Under the pieces are notes generated by a model. That model ran no database searches and was not told where the DNA came from. It saw nothing but the letters and a program-made list of their open reading frames with translations. DNA of 6,875 nucleotides from contig JBBRYB010000129.1 in NCBI GenBank assembly GCA_038238115.1, forward strand, positions 1 to 6,875, read 5' to 3'. Below are positions 1 through 5,280 of this stretch, piece after piece (the stretch's first letter is position 1; the number at the start of each line of letters is the position of its first letter). This stretch comes from JBBRYB01 sp038238115. Its GTDB lineage: Bacteria > Actinomycetota > Actinomycetes > Propionibacteriales > Nocardioidaceae. The position numbers and the translations under genes are program-made.

Positions 1-66
1 CTGGTTGGCACCGTCACCGTCACCACCCAGGGGCCTCACGGCTCGTGCGACACGACGAACGAAGAA

Positions 67-133
67 TGGGGACTTTCAGATGGCCAAAACCGGGGACTCA
101 GACTTGGCCACCACTGGGGACTTTCTCATGGCC
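67..133 (+). repeat. Three-copy 24-bp-period repeat, probable IS21-family element end
   Basis: Three 19-bp units sit at 67-85, 91-109 and 115-133, each separated by 5 nt. Units 1 and 3 share TGGGGACTTTC and end in ATGGCC; unit 2 is a diverged copy (CGGGGACTCAGACTTGGCC). IS21-family elements carry several such direct repeats inside each terminus, which begin 5'-TG, and actinobacterial members often have TGGGGA-type ends. From the orientation this would be a left end with the element body to the right. However, no istA/istB transposase is present there, so it is most likely a solo or remnant end. The sequence before 67 could be the flank or more of the element. The repeats are seen directly; the IS21 assignment is inference. 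Confidence 0.5.
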
Positions 134-163
134 ACGGACACAGTTGGGCCGATTCCTGGCGGT

Positions 164-181
164 CAGCTCCCGGCGGAGCCG
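164..181 (-). terminator. Possible terminator hairpin
   Basis: On the minus strand a 7-bp stem (CGGCTCC / GGAGCTG, one G-U pair) closes a GCCG tetraloop. It begins about 43 nt after the stop codon of the small ORF ending at 224. There is no U-tract, as is common for actinobacterial hairpin terminators. It is short and could be chance in GC-rich DNA. Confidence 0.25.
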
Positions 182-223
182 TGGGGGTAGGGGTCGAACT
201 CGTGGGGGCCATCTTCTTCTGCC

Positions 224-520
224 CTACGCCCAACTCCGCACGTACTCGTGGGGAAGGCCATGGGGCAGGCCCCGCTCTTGGCGCTCCTCCTGAGCCCGCT
301 CCCAACGTAGAAGGGTCCTGTAACCCTCCACGGTGCCTATCACGTCACAGTCGGCGATGGAACGACCACAGCTGCACCGCTCGCCGCGTAGCTCGTGGTG
401 GTTCATGTGGATGAGGCAGAGCTGGCGGAAGGCGTGCTCGCGGGAGGCGTAGGCCCGCCTCGCGGACTCGTGGGCCTCTTCCAGCAGGTCCGCGTCCACC
501 CACTTCTCGACCACTTGCAA
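224..520 (-). CDS. Small Cys/His-rich hypothetical protein
   Basis: This is a 98-residue ORF of unknown function. An N-terminal helical stretch (about residues 8-38, rich in Glu, Ala and Arg) is followed by a possible metal site: HxNHH at 38-42, then RCSCGR with Cys49 and Cys51, then Cys58. After this come a charged helix (WERAQEERQERG) and a short Pro/His tail. The CxCGR spacing suggests one bound zinc, but I cannot name a family. The start is uncertain. TTG at 520 or GTG at 511 are the only usable codons near the front, and neither has a ribosome binding site. The frame is open back to the stop of the GFA gene, 21 nt upstream of the TTG and in the same frame. It may be co-transcribed with that gene, or be the 3' part of a gene that lost its start. 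Codon use is consistent with real coding sequence. Confidence 0.5.
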   Translation of the reverse strand: MQVVEKWVDADLLEEAHESARRAYASREHAFRQLCLIHMNHHELRGERCSCGRSIADCDVIGTVEGYRTLLRWERAQEERQERGLPHGLPHEYVRSWA

Positions 521-541
521 GGGCCGCTTTGGGGCGACGCT

Positions 542-982
542 TCAGCCAGGAAGGGTTTCGCCGGTGGGCGCGGGACCGGCGTGGTGTGGCAGGCCGTCGT
601 CGACGAGTGACTCATAGTCCGAGGCCTGCGACACGTAAACGTGTCCCAGGGTCCGCAGCCCCGTGGGCGGGTCTAGGGTTCCGGCGGTGATCCCCAGCGT
701 TGGTCGCTCAGGTGCATCCCAGAACAGACTTGCGCCGCAGACCGAGCAGAAGCCCCGGCGTGGGCGAGGGCCGTCGCCTGCGAGGGTAAACCACTGCACC
801 GAGTCGGGTGGGTTTATCGTCACGTCGCCTCGCAGTGCCGAAGTCATAGCACAGGCGTGCCCATGCCAGCGCCGGCAGTCGACGCAGTGACAGATGAGTA
901 CGTCCCGCAGGGCGCCGTGGACGACGTACCTGATCGCGCCGCAAAGGCAGCCGCCCGTGGCCCGGACATCAGCTACCGCCAC
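542..982 (-). CDS. GFA family (CENP-V/GFA) zinc-binding protein
   Basis: This 146-residue protein belongs to the glutathione-dependent formaldehyde-activating enzyme (GFA/CENP-V) family. The family fold binds two zinc ions. All the family cysteines are visible. GGCLCGAIRY gives Cys12 and Cys14, and FCSVCGASLFW gives Cys79 and Cys82; together these form the structural zinc site. CHCVDCRRWHG gives Cys31, Cys33 and Cys36, the second site. Length is normal for the family. Most members are not proven formaldehyde enzymes, so the substrate is unknown; a cytosolic small-molecule thiol adduct is a family-level guess. The start is GTG at 982, the only start in frame before the first zinc motif. It has no Shine-Dalgarno sequence, but a TACAAT hexamer lies 6 nt upstream, which fits a leaderless transcript. 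The small Cys-rich ORF follows downstream in the same frame. Confidence 0.9.
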   Translation of the reverse strand: MAVADVRATGGCLCGAIRYVVHGALRDVLICHCVDCRRWHGHACAMTSALRGDVTINPPDSVQWFTLAGDGPRPRRGFCSVCGASLFWDAPERPTLGITAGTLDPPTGLRTLGHVYVSQASDYESLVDDGLPHHAGPAPTGETLPG

Positions 983-988
983 GGCGAG

Positions 989-994
989 ATTGTA
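989..994 (-). promoter_or_regulatory. Candidate -10 box of a leaderless GFA transcript
   Basis: On the minus strand TACAAT (TANNNT class) lies 6 nt before the GTG start at 982. This is the spacing at which transcription would begin on the start codon. There is no Shine-Dalgarno sequence in the gap (CTCGCC). No good -35 hexamer was found, which is common for actinobacterial promoters. The call rests on spacing and motif only. Confidence 0.45.
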
Positions 995-1224
995 TCCGTT
1001 GGCCGGAACGACGGGCGGCTATGGCGCGACGACCGCTACCGGGGTTCTGGCGGGCCTTCCCGCGGGGGCTCGCCTTCTCAAACGTTCGCTGTGCCGAGAT
1101 GCGCGAGGCGGCAGTTGCGATCCCAGAAGGCGCGTCATACCACCGCCAAAGACCGCAGCCCTCAAGTGCGTCGCAAGACGAACCCGGTCCGGTCACCGAT
1201 GCGCTTACGGCGACGCGTGCTGTT

Positions 1225-1246
1225 GTCGGCTGTCAGAGCAACCGAC
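1225..1246 (-). terminator. Terminator-like hairpin after the alpha/beta hydrolase
   Basis: Reading the minus strand, an 8-bp stem (GTCGGTTG / CAGCCGAC, one G-U pair) with a 6-nt CTCTGA loop starts 1 nt after the hydrolase stop codon (TGA, 1250-1248). No U-tract follows. Position and stem strength fit a U-less terminator or mRNA 3'-end stabiliser. Confidence 0.45.
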
Positions 1247-1247
1247 C

Positions 1248-2030
1248 TCAATCGGTGCTGTCCAGGATCAGTCGGGTCGCTTCGTGCGGTGCGTCCCATT
1301 GTGGAAAATGACCGCACCGCTCGAACCAGTGCAGCACCGCGTCGGGGAACAGCTCAGTAGCACGTACGGCCTGTCTCGGCACGGTCACCAAGTCACGACG
1401 CCCCCAACCGATCGTTACCCGGCCGGGCACTGTGCCTGCCGGGGCGCCCAGTTGCTTGGGCCCTTTGGTCAGGGCGTCCATGGCGGCCCCAGTCGCCGGG
1501 GCGTCGGCCAGCCCGCGCACGTCCGGCAGCACGGTCTCGCGCGAGAGCGCCCAGGGCCGCGCCGATAACTGCGCCAACAGCAAAGTCCTTCCCGCGGGGC
1601 TGCCGAGCAGTGCTGGCAACCTTCCGCGCAGCGCTCGGACCAGAGTGATCGACGGCCGCAGCGTTGCGCCGAAGACGAAGAGCTCGCGGTCGCTCCAAAA
1701 GCCGCCTGGGTCTAAAGCCACGGTGTCGCCGCCCACTCCCCGCCGCGCGAGCTCGAGCACCATCCGGCCGCCCATCGAATGGCCGACAGTGGCGACCCCG
1801 TCCAGCCCCTGTTCGCGGATGAAGTCCGCGACGGAGTCGGTCAGGGTGGCGATCGAGACCTCGCCGGTCAAAGGTGGCGTTTCGCCGAACCCCGGTAGGT
1901 CGACAGCGATCACCTCACGGCGCTCCGCCAGTTCCTCGATGATCGGGGTCCAAGATCGCCACCCTGCGCCCAGACCGTGTACGAGCAACAGCGGGCTGCC
2001 GCTTCCGCGTCTCACATGGTTCAACGTCAC
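1248..2030 (-). CDS. Alpha/beta hydrolase fold protein
   Basis: This 260-residue protein is a complete, soluble alpha/beta hydrolase of the esterase/lipase/haloperoxidase-like group. HGLGAGW at 18-24 is the oxyanion-hole loop. VDLPGFGETP at 43-52 is the usual strand-turn segment. GHSMGG at 83-88 is the nucleophile elbow with catalytic Ser85. The acid is probably Asp213 in WGRRD, and the base His241 in CGHFPQWD, close to the C-terminus as expected. There is no signal peptide or membrane segment, so it should act in the cytosol on an unknown ester, lactone or C-C substrate. The GTG start at 2030 was chosen because members usually begin a few residues before the RRGSG segment. No clear ribosome binding site precedes it. 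It begins 9 nt after the stop of the broken TPR-like gene, so it was probably expressed by read-through from that operon. Confidence 0.9.
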   Translation of the reverse strand: MTLNHVRRGSGSPLLLVHGLGAGWRSWTPIIEELAERREVIAVDLPGFGETPPLTGEVSIATLTDSVADFIREQGLDGVATVGHSMGGRMVLELARRGVGGDTVALDPGGFWSDRELFVFGATLRPSITLVRALRGRLPALLGSPAGRTLLLAQLSARPWALSRETVLPDVRGLADAPATGAAMDALTKGPKQLGAPAGTVPGRVTIGWGRRDLVTVPRQAVRATELFPDAVLHWFERCGHFPQWDAPHEATRLILDSTD

Positions 2031-2039
2031 GCCGGAACG

Positions 2040-2769
2040 CTACCGCACGCGAATCCCAGCGTTCTCGGTCACCGCACGAGGATCCCTGAGTGAGAACGGG
2101 CTGCTGCCAAGAGATGAGCGGATGAGCTGCTGCCGTGCTTCGTTGATCTGATGGGTGATACCGGCCGCGACGCTCTGCCGGGCCAATGCGTCGGCCTCGT
2201 CCAGCATCGCCGGCACCTCGTCGCGGCGCTCGCTGCCGGCGGCGAGGTAGGCCAGACCCACGAGGTTGGCGGCGACTCCGGCCCCAAACCCGAGTTGCCG
2301 GCGCAGTCGCGTCGACTCCTCCAGGTAGCTGCGTGCCTCGTCGAGTTAGCCGCGCGATGTCGGGCGATTCCAAGGTGCCGCAGGGCGTATGACAAGGTCA
2401 GGGGATCGTCGGCTTCGGTCGCGAGGGCGCGGGCCTGCTCGAGGGCAGGAACCGCGACGGCATCATCGTGCCGCACCACCTGGTGAAACGTGCCGATCCA
2501 GACTGTGCCTCAGCTTCACCGCGGACGTCGCCGAGGTCCCGGTACAGCTGGCGTGCCCGCTCGAACAAGACGAGTTCGTCCGCGACGTCGTCAGGGTCCG
2601 GCGGCGTTCTCGACATCGCGGCGAGGAATCGAGCCTGGACGACTCGGCCGCGAGCCAAACCCAGGTTGGCCTCGACCGCGCTCAGGTGCCGCTCGGCGTC
2701 AACAAGCGCGCTTGCGTCGCCGCCGAAGACCGCCGCTCGTAGAGCGTTGTGTCTGCTCAAGAGGGTCAT
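2040..2769 (-). pseudogene. TPR-like helical-repeat protein, two frameshifts
   Basis: Three adjacent minus-strand frames together read as one protein of about 243 residues. It is made of helix-turn-helix repeats of tetratricopeptide type (for example ERARQLYRDLGDVRGEAEAQ, then ALEQARALATEADD, then LDEARSYLEESTRLRRQLG). Frame 1 runs from ATG 2769 to about 2503 and frame 2 from there to about 2352. Frame 3 continues to the TAG at 2042-2040 through NLVGLAYLAAGSERRD. The first break, at AGTCTGG (about 2499-2505), fits loss of one base. The second lies near GCTAACTCGAC (about 2343-2353), where frame 3 has TAA directly before LDEA. The start ATG has a GGGA about 11 nt upstream and an in-frame TGA just before it. 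Such proteins are protein-interaction scaffolds or tails of regulators. The specific partner is unknown. The alpha/beta hydrolase follows 9 nt downstream. Confidence 0.75.
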
Positions 2770-2858
2770 CCGCAGTCATTCCCATCAGCTGATCGTTCCA
2801 GATGGCGATCGTTGAGTGGGCGCGGAGGCTCGACCCCCGCCGGTTGCCGATTCAGCGA

Positions 2859-3041
2859 TCAGGCGGGCTCGGGCACGCCGCTGGTGTCGCCGCCGGGATC
2901 GTCAGGTGTTGATTCGATCGGCGCCGGGGGAAGTGGATGCGGTGCGTCGGGAAGCAGCTCAGCGGGATCATCTGGCACCGGCTCATTCGGATCGATAATC
3001 GGATCCGGCTCCGGGAGTGGTGTGACCATGTCATAAGTCAA
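2859..3041 (-). CDS. Small acidic proline-rich protein, unknown
   Basis: This is a 60-residue ORF whose composition is extreme: 18 Pro, 14 Asp/Glu, one His, and no Lys, Arg, Cys or Trp. Pro alternates with acidic residues in runs such as LPEPDPIIDPNEPVPDDPAE. It is therefore predicted to be disordered, strongly negative and soluble. There is no signal peptide or membrane segment. The start is TTG at 3041, supported by CGGAG at 3048-3052 (minus strand) with 6 nt spacing. ATG at residue 5 is an alternative with no site at the right distance. It lies 57 nt downstream of the GAF-ANTAR pseudogene. The opposite strand is open too, but encodes only Gly/Ser repeats. Function unknown; a spacer, metal-binding or interaction peptide is possible. 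That it is a real gene is inferred from start signals and the biased but non-repetitive protein. Confidence 0.55.
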   Translation of the reverse strand: MTYDMVTPLPEPDPIIDPNEPVPDDPAELLPDAPHPLPPAPIESTPDDPGGDTSGVPEPA

Positions 3042-3047
3042 CCAGCA

Positions 3048-3052
3048 CTCCG
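3048..3052 (-). promoter_or_regulatory. Ribosome binding site supporting the TTG start at 3041
   Basis: CGGAG on the minus strand is separated from the TTG by the 6 nt TGCTGG. It decides in favour of TTG over the in-frame ATG four codons later. Confidence 0.45.
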
Positions 3053-3098
3053 TTTCGATTGCGGATCGTGTTATGGGACGGACTGGTCGGACGGCCGG

Positions 3099-3802
3099 TC
3101 ACGTCCAGGGAACGGGAGTCTTGGCGATGACCTCGCCGGCCACCTCCAGCAGGCTGCCCTCGCCGGAGAAGGCGCGCGCTCGCAGCAGCAACAGCGCCTC
3201 GGCGAGGCCAACCGCAGCCTGTACGGCGACCATCCCGGTGGCCTGGTGCACCTCGGCCAGGTTCCCCGTGCGGTCCACCAGGTCCGGGGGCAACACATCC
3301 TCCACGAGCTGCCGGTCCTCCAGCCGCAGCAGGATCGCGGTCGAGGCGTCGGCGTACGAGAGCGCCTCCTCGAGCTGGGCCGGGTTGAGGGTCCCGGCGG
3401 AGTCGCGGTACAGGTCCAGCACCCCGAGCCGGATCCCACCGACCTGGAGCGGAAAGGTGAAGATCGCCTCGATCCCGGCCTCCAGAGCGGCCGGCCTGAA
3501 GCCTGTCCAGAGTTCCGGCGCGGTTCGTCCCAGGTCGGGCTGCAGCACCGGCCGGCCGCGTGTCGAGGCGTCCACGCAGGGGCCTTCGCCGAGGCTGAAC
3601 TGGAGTTCCTACATCGTCCTGGCCCGTTTGTCGGTCACCGCGACCAGACCTTCGGGCCTCGGCTGCTCATCAGGGCCAGGGCCGCTCGCTGACCGGCAGC
3701 GCCTCCGCGCACGCCGAGCACAGAGCGTGGGGAAGGGTGTCACCCTTGTGCCTCGGCGACCGTGGCGGCTCTCAGGATCTGCTGGACTCTCTCTGCCGTC
3801 AC
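3099..3802 (-). pseudogene. GAF-ANTAR domain regulator, decayed
   Basis: Pieced together across frames this reads as a GAF-ANTAR protein of about 235 residues, the normal length. It begins VTAERVQQILRAATVAEAQG (GTG at 3802, with a weak GGTGAG 6 nt upstream). It continues as DTLPHALCSACAEALPVS, then ALALMSSRGP, then EGLVAVTDKRARTM, an amber codon, and ELQFSLGEGPCVDAS. From 3575 the frame is intact to the TGA at 3101-3099. The GAF core (residues IFTFPLQVGGIRLGVLDLYR) is followed by an ANTAR domain (EVHQATGMVAVQAAVGLAEA and on). ANTAR domains bind paired RNA hairpins and relieve termination; GAF domains sense ligands. Apparent frameshifts lie near 3742, 3692 and 3662; the stop replaces a probable Glu at about 3609-3611. 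An internal GTG at 3575 gives a 158-residue ORF keeping half of GAF plus ANTAR. Whether that fragment is made is unknown. Confidence 0.8.
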
Positions 3803-3989
3803 CGGCTGCTCACCTGCCCCTCGATGTTCGTCGCTTCGACGCTGGAACCGGGTCTGGGCGGCCGTACGGATGATTAAAGGCTGTGCCTACTGGGGGTCGT
3901 CGGTAACCGGCCATTGCCCCCGTTCTTCTGGTGGCCGGCGATCATCAAGGCCGGCGATCGACGCGGGATCCAGTCCGAGCTCTGAGGTC

Positions 3990-4453
3990 CTAGCGGTCCA
4001 GGCTCTGGAGGACCGCTGCGGTGACGACGCCGTACACGAGATGAGGTAAGGCGTCGCTGAGCCAGTCCTTGGCTGCCCACGGGGGTCGGTCACGCCGAGG
4101 GCGGCCATGGGCGCATCGGTGCCCGCCATCGCGCCGGCGCCGGCGACCAGGCTCGCGAGGACCAGGTTGGGCCGGAAGCCGAACGTGCCGACCAGTCCGA
4201 GCGCGCCCCCGACGCCGACGCCGGCCGCGAGCCCGGTCAGCGGGCCGAGGCCCGCGAGCCGGTTCTTGCGGCTGTCCTCGCCACCGGGTATCTCGATGCC
4301 TGTCTTGGCCGCCAGCTTTTCCACGGTGTCCTCGGGGGTGCTGCTGGTGGGACGACCGCGAAGTGCCATGTCCAGGTAGGTCACGGCGTTCAGGGCCGTC
4401 GTCCCGGCAGCGCCGGCTGCAAGTCCGGCCGCGAGGCCACTCCACCTGTTCAT
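3990..4453 (-). pseudogene. Small membrane protein of an actinobacterial hypothetical family, frameshifted
   Basis: The start ATG at 4453 opens a protein with hydrophobic, Gly/Ala-rich segments at about residues 6-25, 66-92 and 95-120. Between them is a polar stretch (STPEDTVEKLAAKTGIEIPG). At about 4078-4086 the frame slips after GVTDPR. The next frame then supplies the expected ending, WAAKDWLSDALPHLVYG to VVTAAVLQSLDR, and a TAG at 3992-3990. The original was therefore about 155 residues with a fourth hydrophobic segment. Loss of two bases (or gain of one) explains the shift. As it stands, translation continues out of frame to 3887, giving a 188-residue product with an unrelated basic tail. 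The ATG overlaps the stop of the SnoaL-like gene as ATGA, so the two are translationally coupled. The function of this family is unknown to me; recognition is by resemblance to actinobacterial hypothetical membrane proteins. Confidence 0.75.
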
Positions 4454-4866
4454 GCGTGGATGTGACCGAGCTGGGTCATGATGCCCAGCTGGTCGCTCGC
4501 ACCCCAGCGTTCGGCGAGCTTGCCGTCGGCGAACCGGCCGATCTGCATGCCACGGACCTTGATCTTCTTGCCGGTCGGGTCGTTGCCCTGGAACGGCCCG
4601 TCGTTGGTGCCGGTGATCGTGTAGGCGAATGCGACGTCGTCATCGGTGGCGGTGAGGTGCTCGACCTCGACGTGCAGGTCGGGGAACGCCGTACGCAGCT
4701 CGGTGAACATGTCACGGAAGCCCTGCGGCCCGGGGCCCTGCCCGGGTGCCGGGTCGTGGTCGACGGAGTCGCCCGCGACCAGGTCGTCGAGTGCGCCCAG
4801 GTTGCCGGTGTTCACGGCCTCGCCGAATGCTTCCTGGGCGGCGATGTTGGTCTTTTTGTCAAACAT
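4450..4866 (-). CDS. SnoaL-like polyketide cyclase / ester cyclase family protein
   Basis: This complete 138-residue protein has the NTF2-like cone fold of the SnoaL family. Visible landmarks are the N-terminal helix (NIAAQEAFGEAVNTGNLGAL), the DHDPAPGQGPGPQGF segment, and FTELRTAFPDLHVEVEHLTA. These are followed by the beta-sheet section VAFAYTITGTNDGPF and KIKVRGMQIGRFADGKLAERW. SnoaL itself closes a ring in nogalamycin biosynthesis. Most standalone members have unknown small-molecule substrates, and no polyketide genes are nearby here, so cyclase activity should not be assumed. It is cytosolic, with no signal peptide. The ATG start has a strong Shine-Dalgarno site. It is the first gene of a two-gene unit, its stop overlapping the membrane-protein start by 4 nt (ATGA). 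Confidence 0.88.
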   Translation of the reverse strand: MFDKKTNIAAQEAFGEAVNTGNLGALDDLVAGDSVDHDPAPGQGPGPQGFRDMFTELRTAFPDLHVEVEHLTATDDDVAFAYTITGTNDGPFQGNDPTGKKIKVRGMQIGRFADGKLAERWGASDQLGIMTQLGHIHA

Positions 4867-4873
4867 CTGTGAG

Positions 4874-4880
4874 TCCTTCC
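4874..4880 (-). promoter_or_regulatory. Strong ribosome binding site of the SnoaL-like gene
   Basis: GGAAGGA on the minus strand sits 7 nt upstream of the ATG at 4866. It is the best Shine-Dalgarno match on the minus strand of the window. Confidence 0.75.
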
Positions 4881-5162
4881 GATCGGTAGCCCGACGTCAT
4901 GAATGTTCTGTCTCTGGTAGTTGCAGCATCAACCAACCACTTTCGAGCTTAGCGTGCCGCCGGCCTGGACCACACCATCCGTTGGGGTGTGCCCGGTCCG
5001 CGCACCTGGCTGCTGTGGCGCGCCGTGCCGCAGCTGCTCCGACCCTATATCGGCAGGAACACGAAAATAGACGGACGTCCTTAGCCTGGGCCGCCATGGC
5101 CTTGCGGGAACTGACGTACGGCTGGATGAGCGCGCCAGTAGGTCGGTCTGATCGCTTTCTCT
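4881..5162. other. Divergent intergenic region with an imperfect inverted repeat
   Basis: This gap separates the minus-strand SnoaL-like unit from the plus-strand P-loop fragment, so it should hold promoters for both. I cannot place a convincing -35/-10 pair for the SnoaL-like unit. An imperfect hairpin lies at 4967-4999: GGACC pairs with GGTCC and ACACC with GGTGT, around a 9-nt loop and a 4-nt bulge. A plus-strand stretch of about 44 codons, from after a TAG at about 4950 to a TAG at about 5084, reads as protein-like sequence (for example RTWLLWRAVPQLLRPYIGRN). It has no start codon and may be a gene fossil. Confidence 0.3.
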
Positions 5163-5168
5163 TAGCCT
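5163..5168 (+). promoter_or_regulatory. Candidate -10 box of the P-loop gene fragment
   Basis: TAGCCT (TANNNT class) lies 6 nt before the ATG at 5175, the spacing of a leaderless transcript. A GAGGA also touches the ATG but is too close to work as a normal ribosome binding site. No clear -35 is seen. Confidence 0.3.
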
Positions 5169-5174
5169 CGAGGA

Positions 5175-5280
5175 ATGATAAGCATCGCCCAGCACCTGAT
5201 CCTCATTCGAGGCAACTCCGCCTCGGGTAAGACGAGTCTCGCGCGAGAGCTGCAATTGGCAATGGGCAGAGGGACCGCGC
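5175..5280 (+). pseudogene. N-terminal fragment of a P-loop ATPase/kinase (zeta-toxin or AAA-like)
   Basis: About 34 codons remain. The protein starts ISIAQHLILIRG and has a perfect Walker A loop, GNSASGKT, at residues 13-20 (Lys19 and Thr20). A helix LARELQLAMGRG follows. This is the first strand, P-loop and first helix of a small P-loop kinase, resembling AAA/zeta-toxin-like proteins whose next segment should hold the catalytic Asp. That segment is missing. After residue ~34 the frame runs into shadow sequence of the response-regulator gene (Arg-rich, ending at 5474), so a 99-residue chimera would be the only product. Walker B and everything after are absent, so ATP hydrolysis or phosphotransfer is not expected. 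The family guess rests on 30 residues only. Confidence 0.7.

Noticed and set aside
1241..1256. ACCGA/TCGGT 5-bp inverted repeat over the hydrolase stop
   Set aside because: Too short, and it competes with the stronger 8-bp hairpin at 1225-1246.
894..1568. Plus-strand 224-residue ORF, with a Gly/Ala segment GTTGGYGATTATG resembling a nucleotide-binding loop
   Set aside because: It runs antisense to the GFA gene and the hydrolase, has no start signal, and the rest shows no domain; the Gly-rich patch is probably chance in GC-rich DNA.
2749..3036. Plus-strand Gly/Ser-rich 95-residue ORF
   Set aside because: It is the antisense of the Pro/Asp-rich minus-strand ORF; its Gly/Ser repeats are the expected complement, and it overlaps the start of the TPR-like gene.
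3873..3878. TTTAAT on the minus strand as a -10 box for the GAF-ANTAR gene
   Set aside because: It is AT-rich and at a plausible distance, but no -35 partner was found and the gene is decayed, so it is not listed as a promoter.
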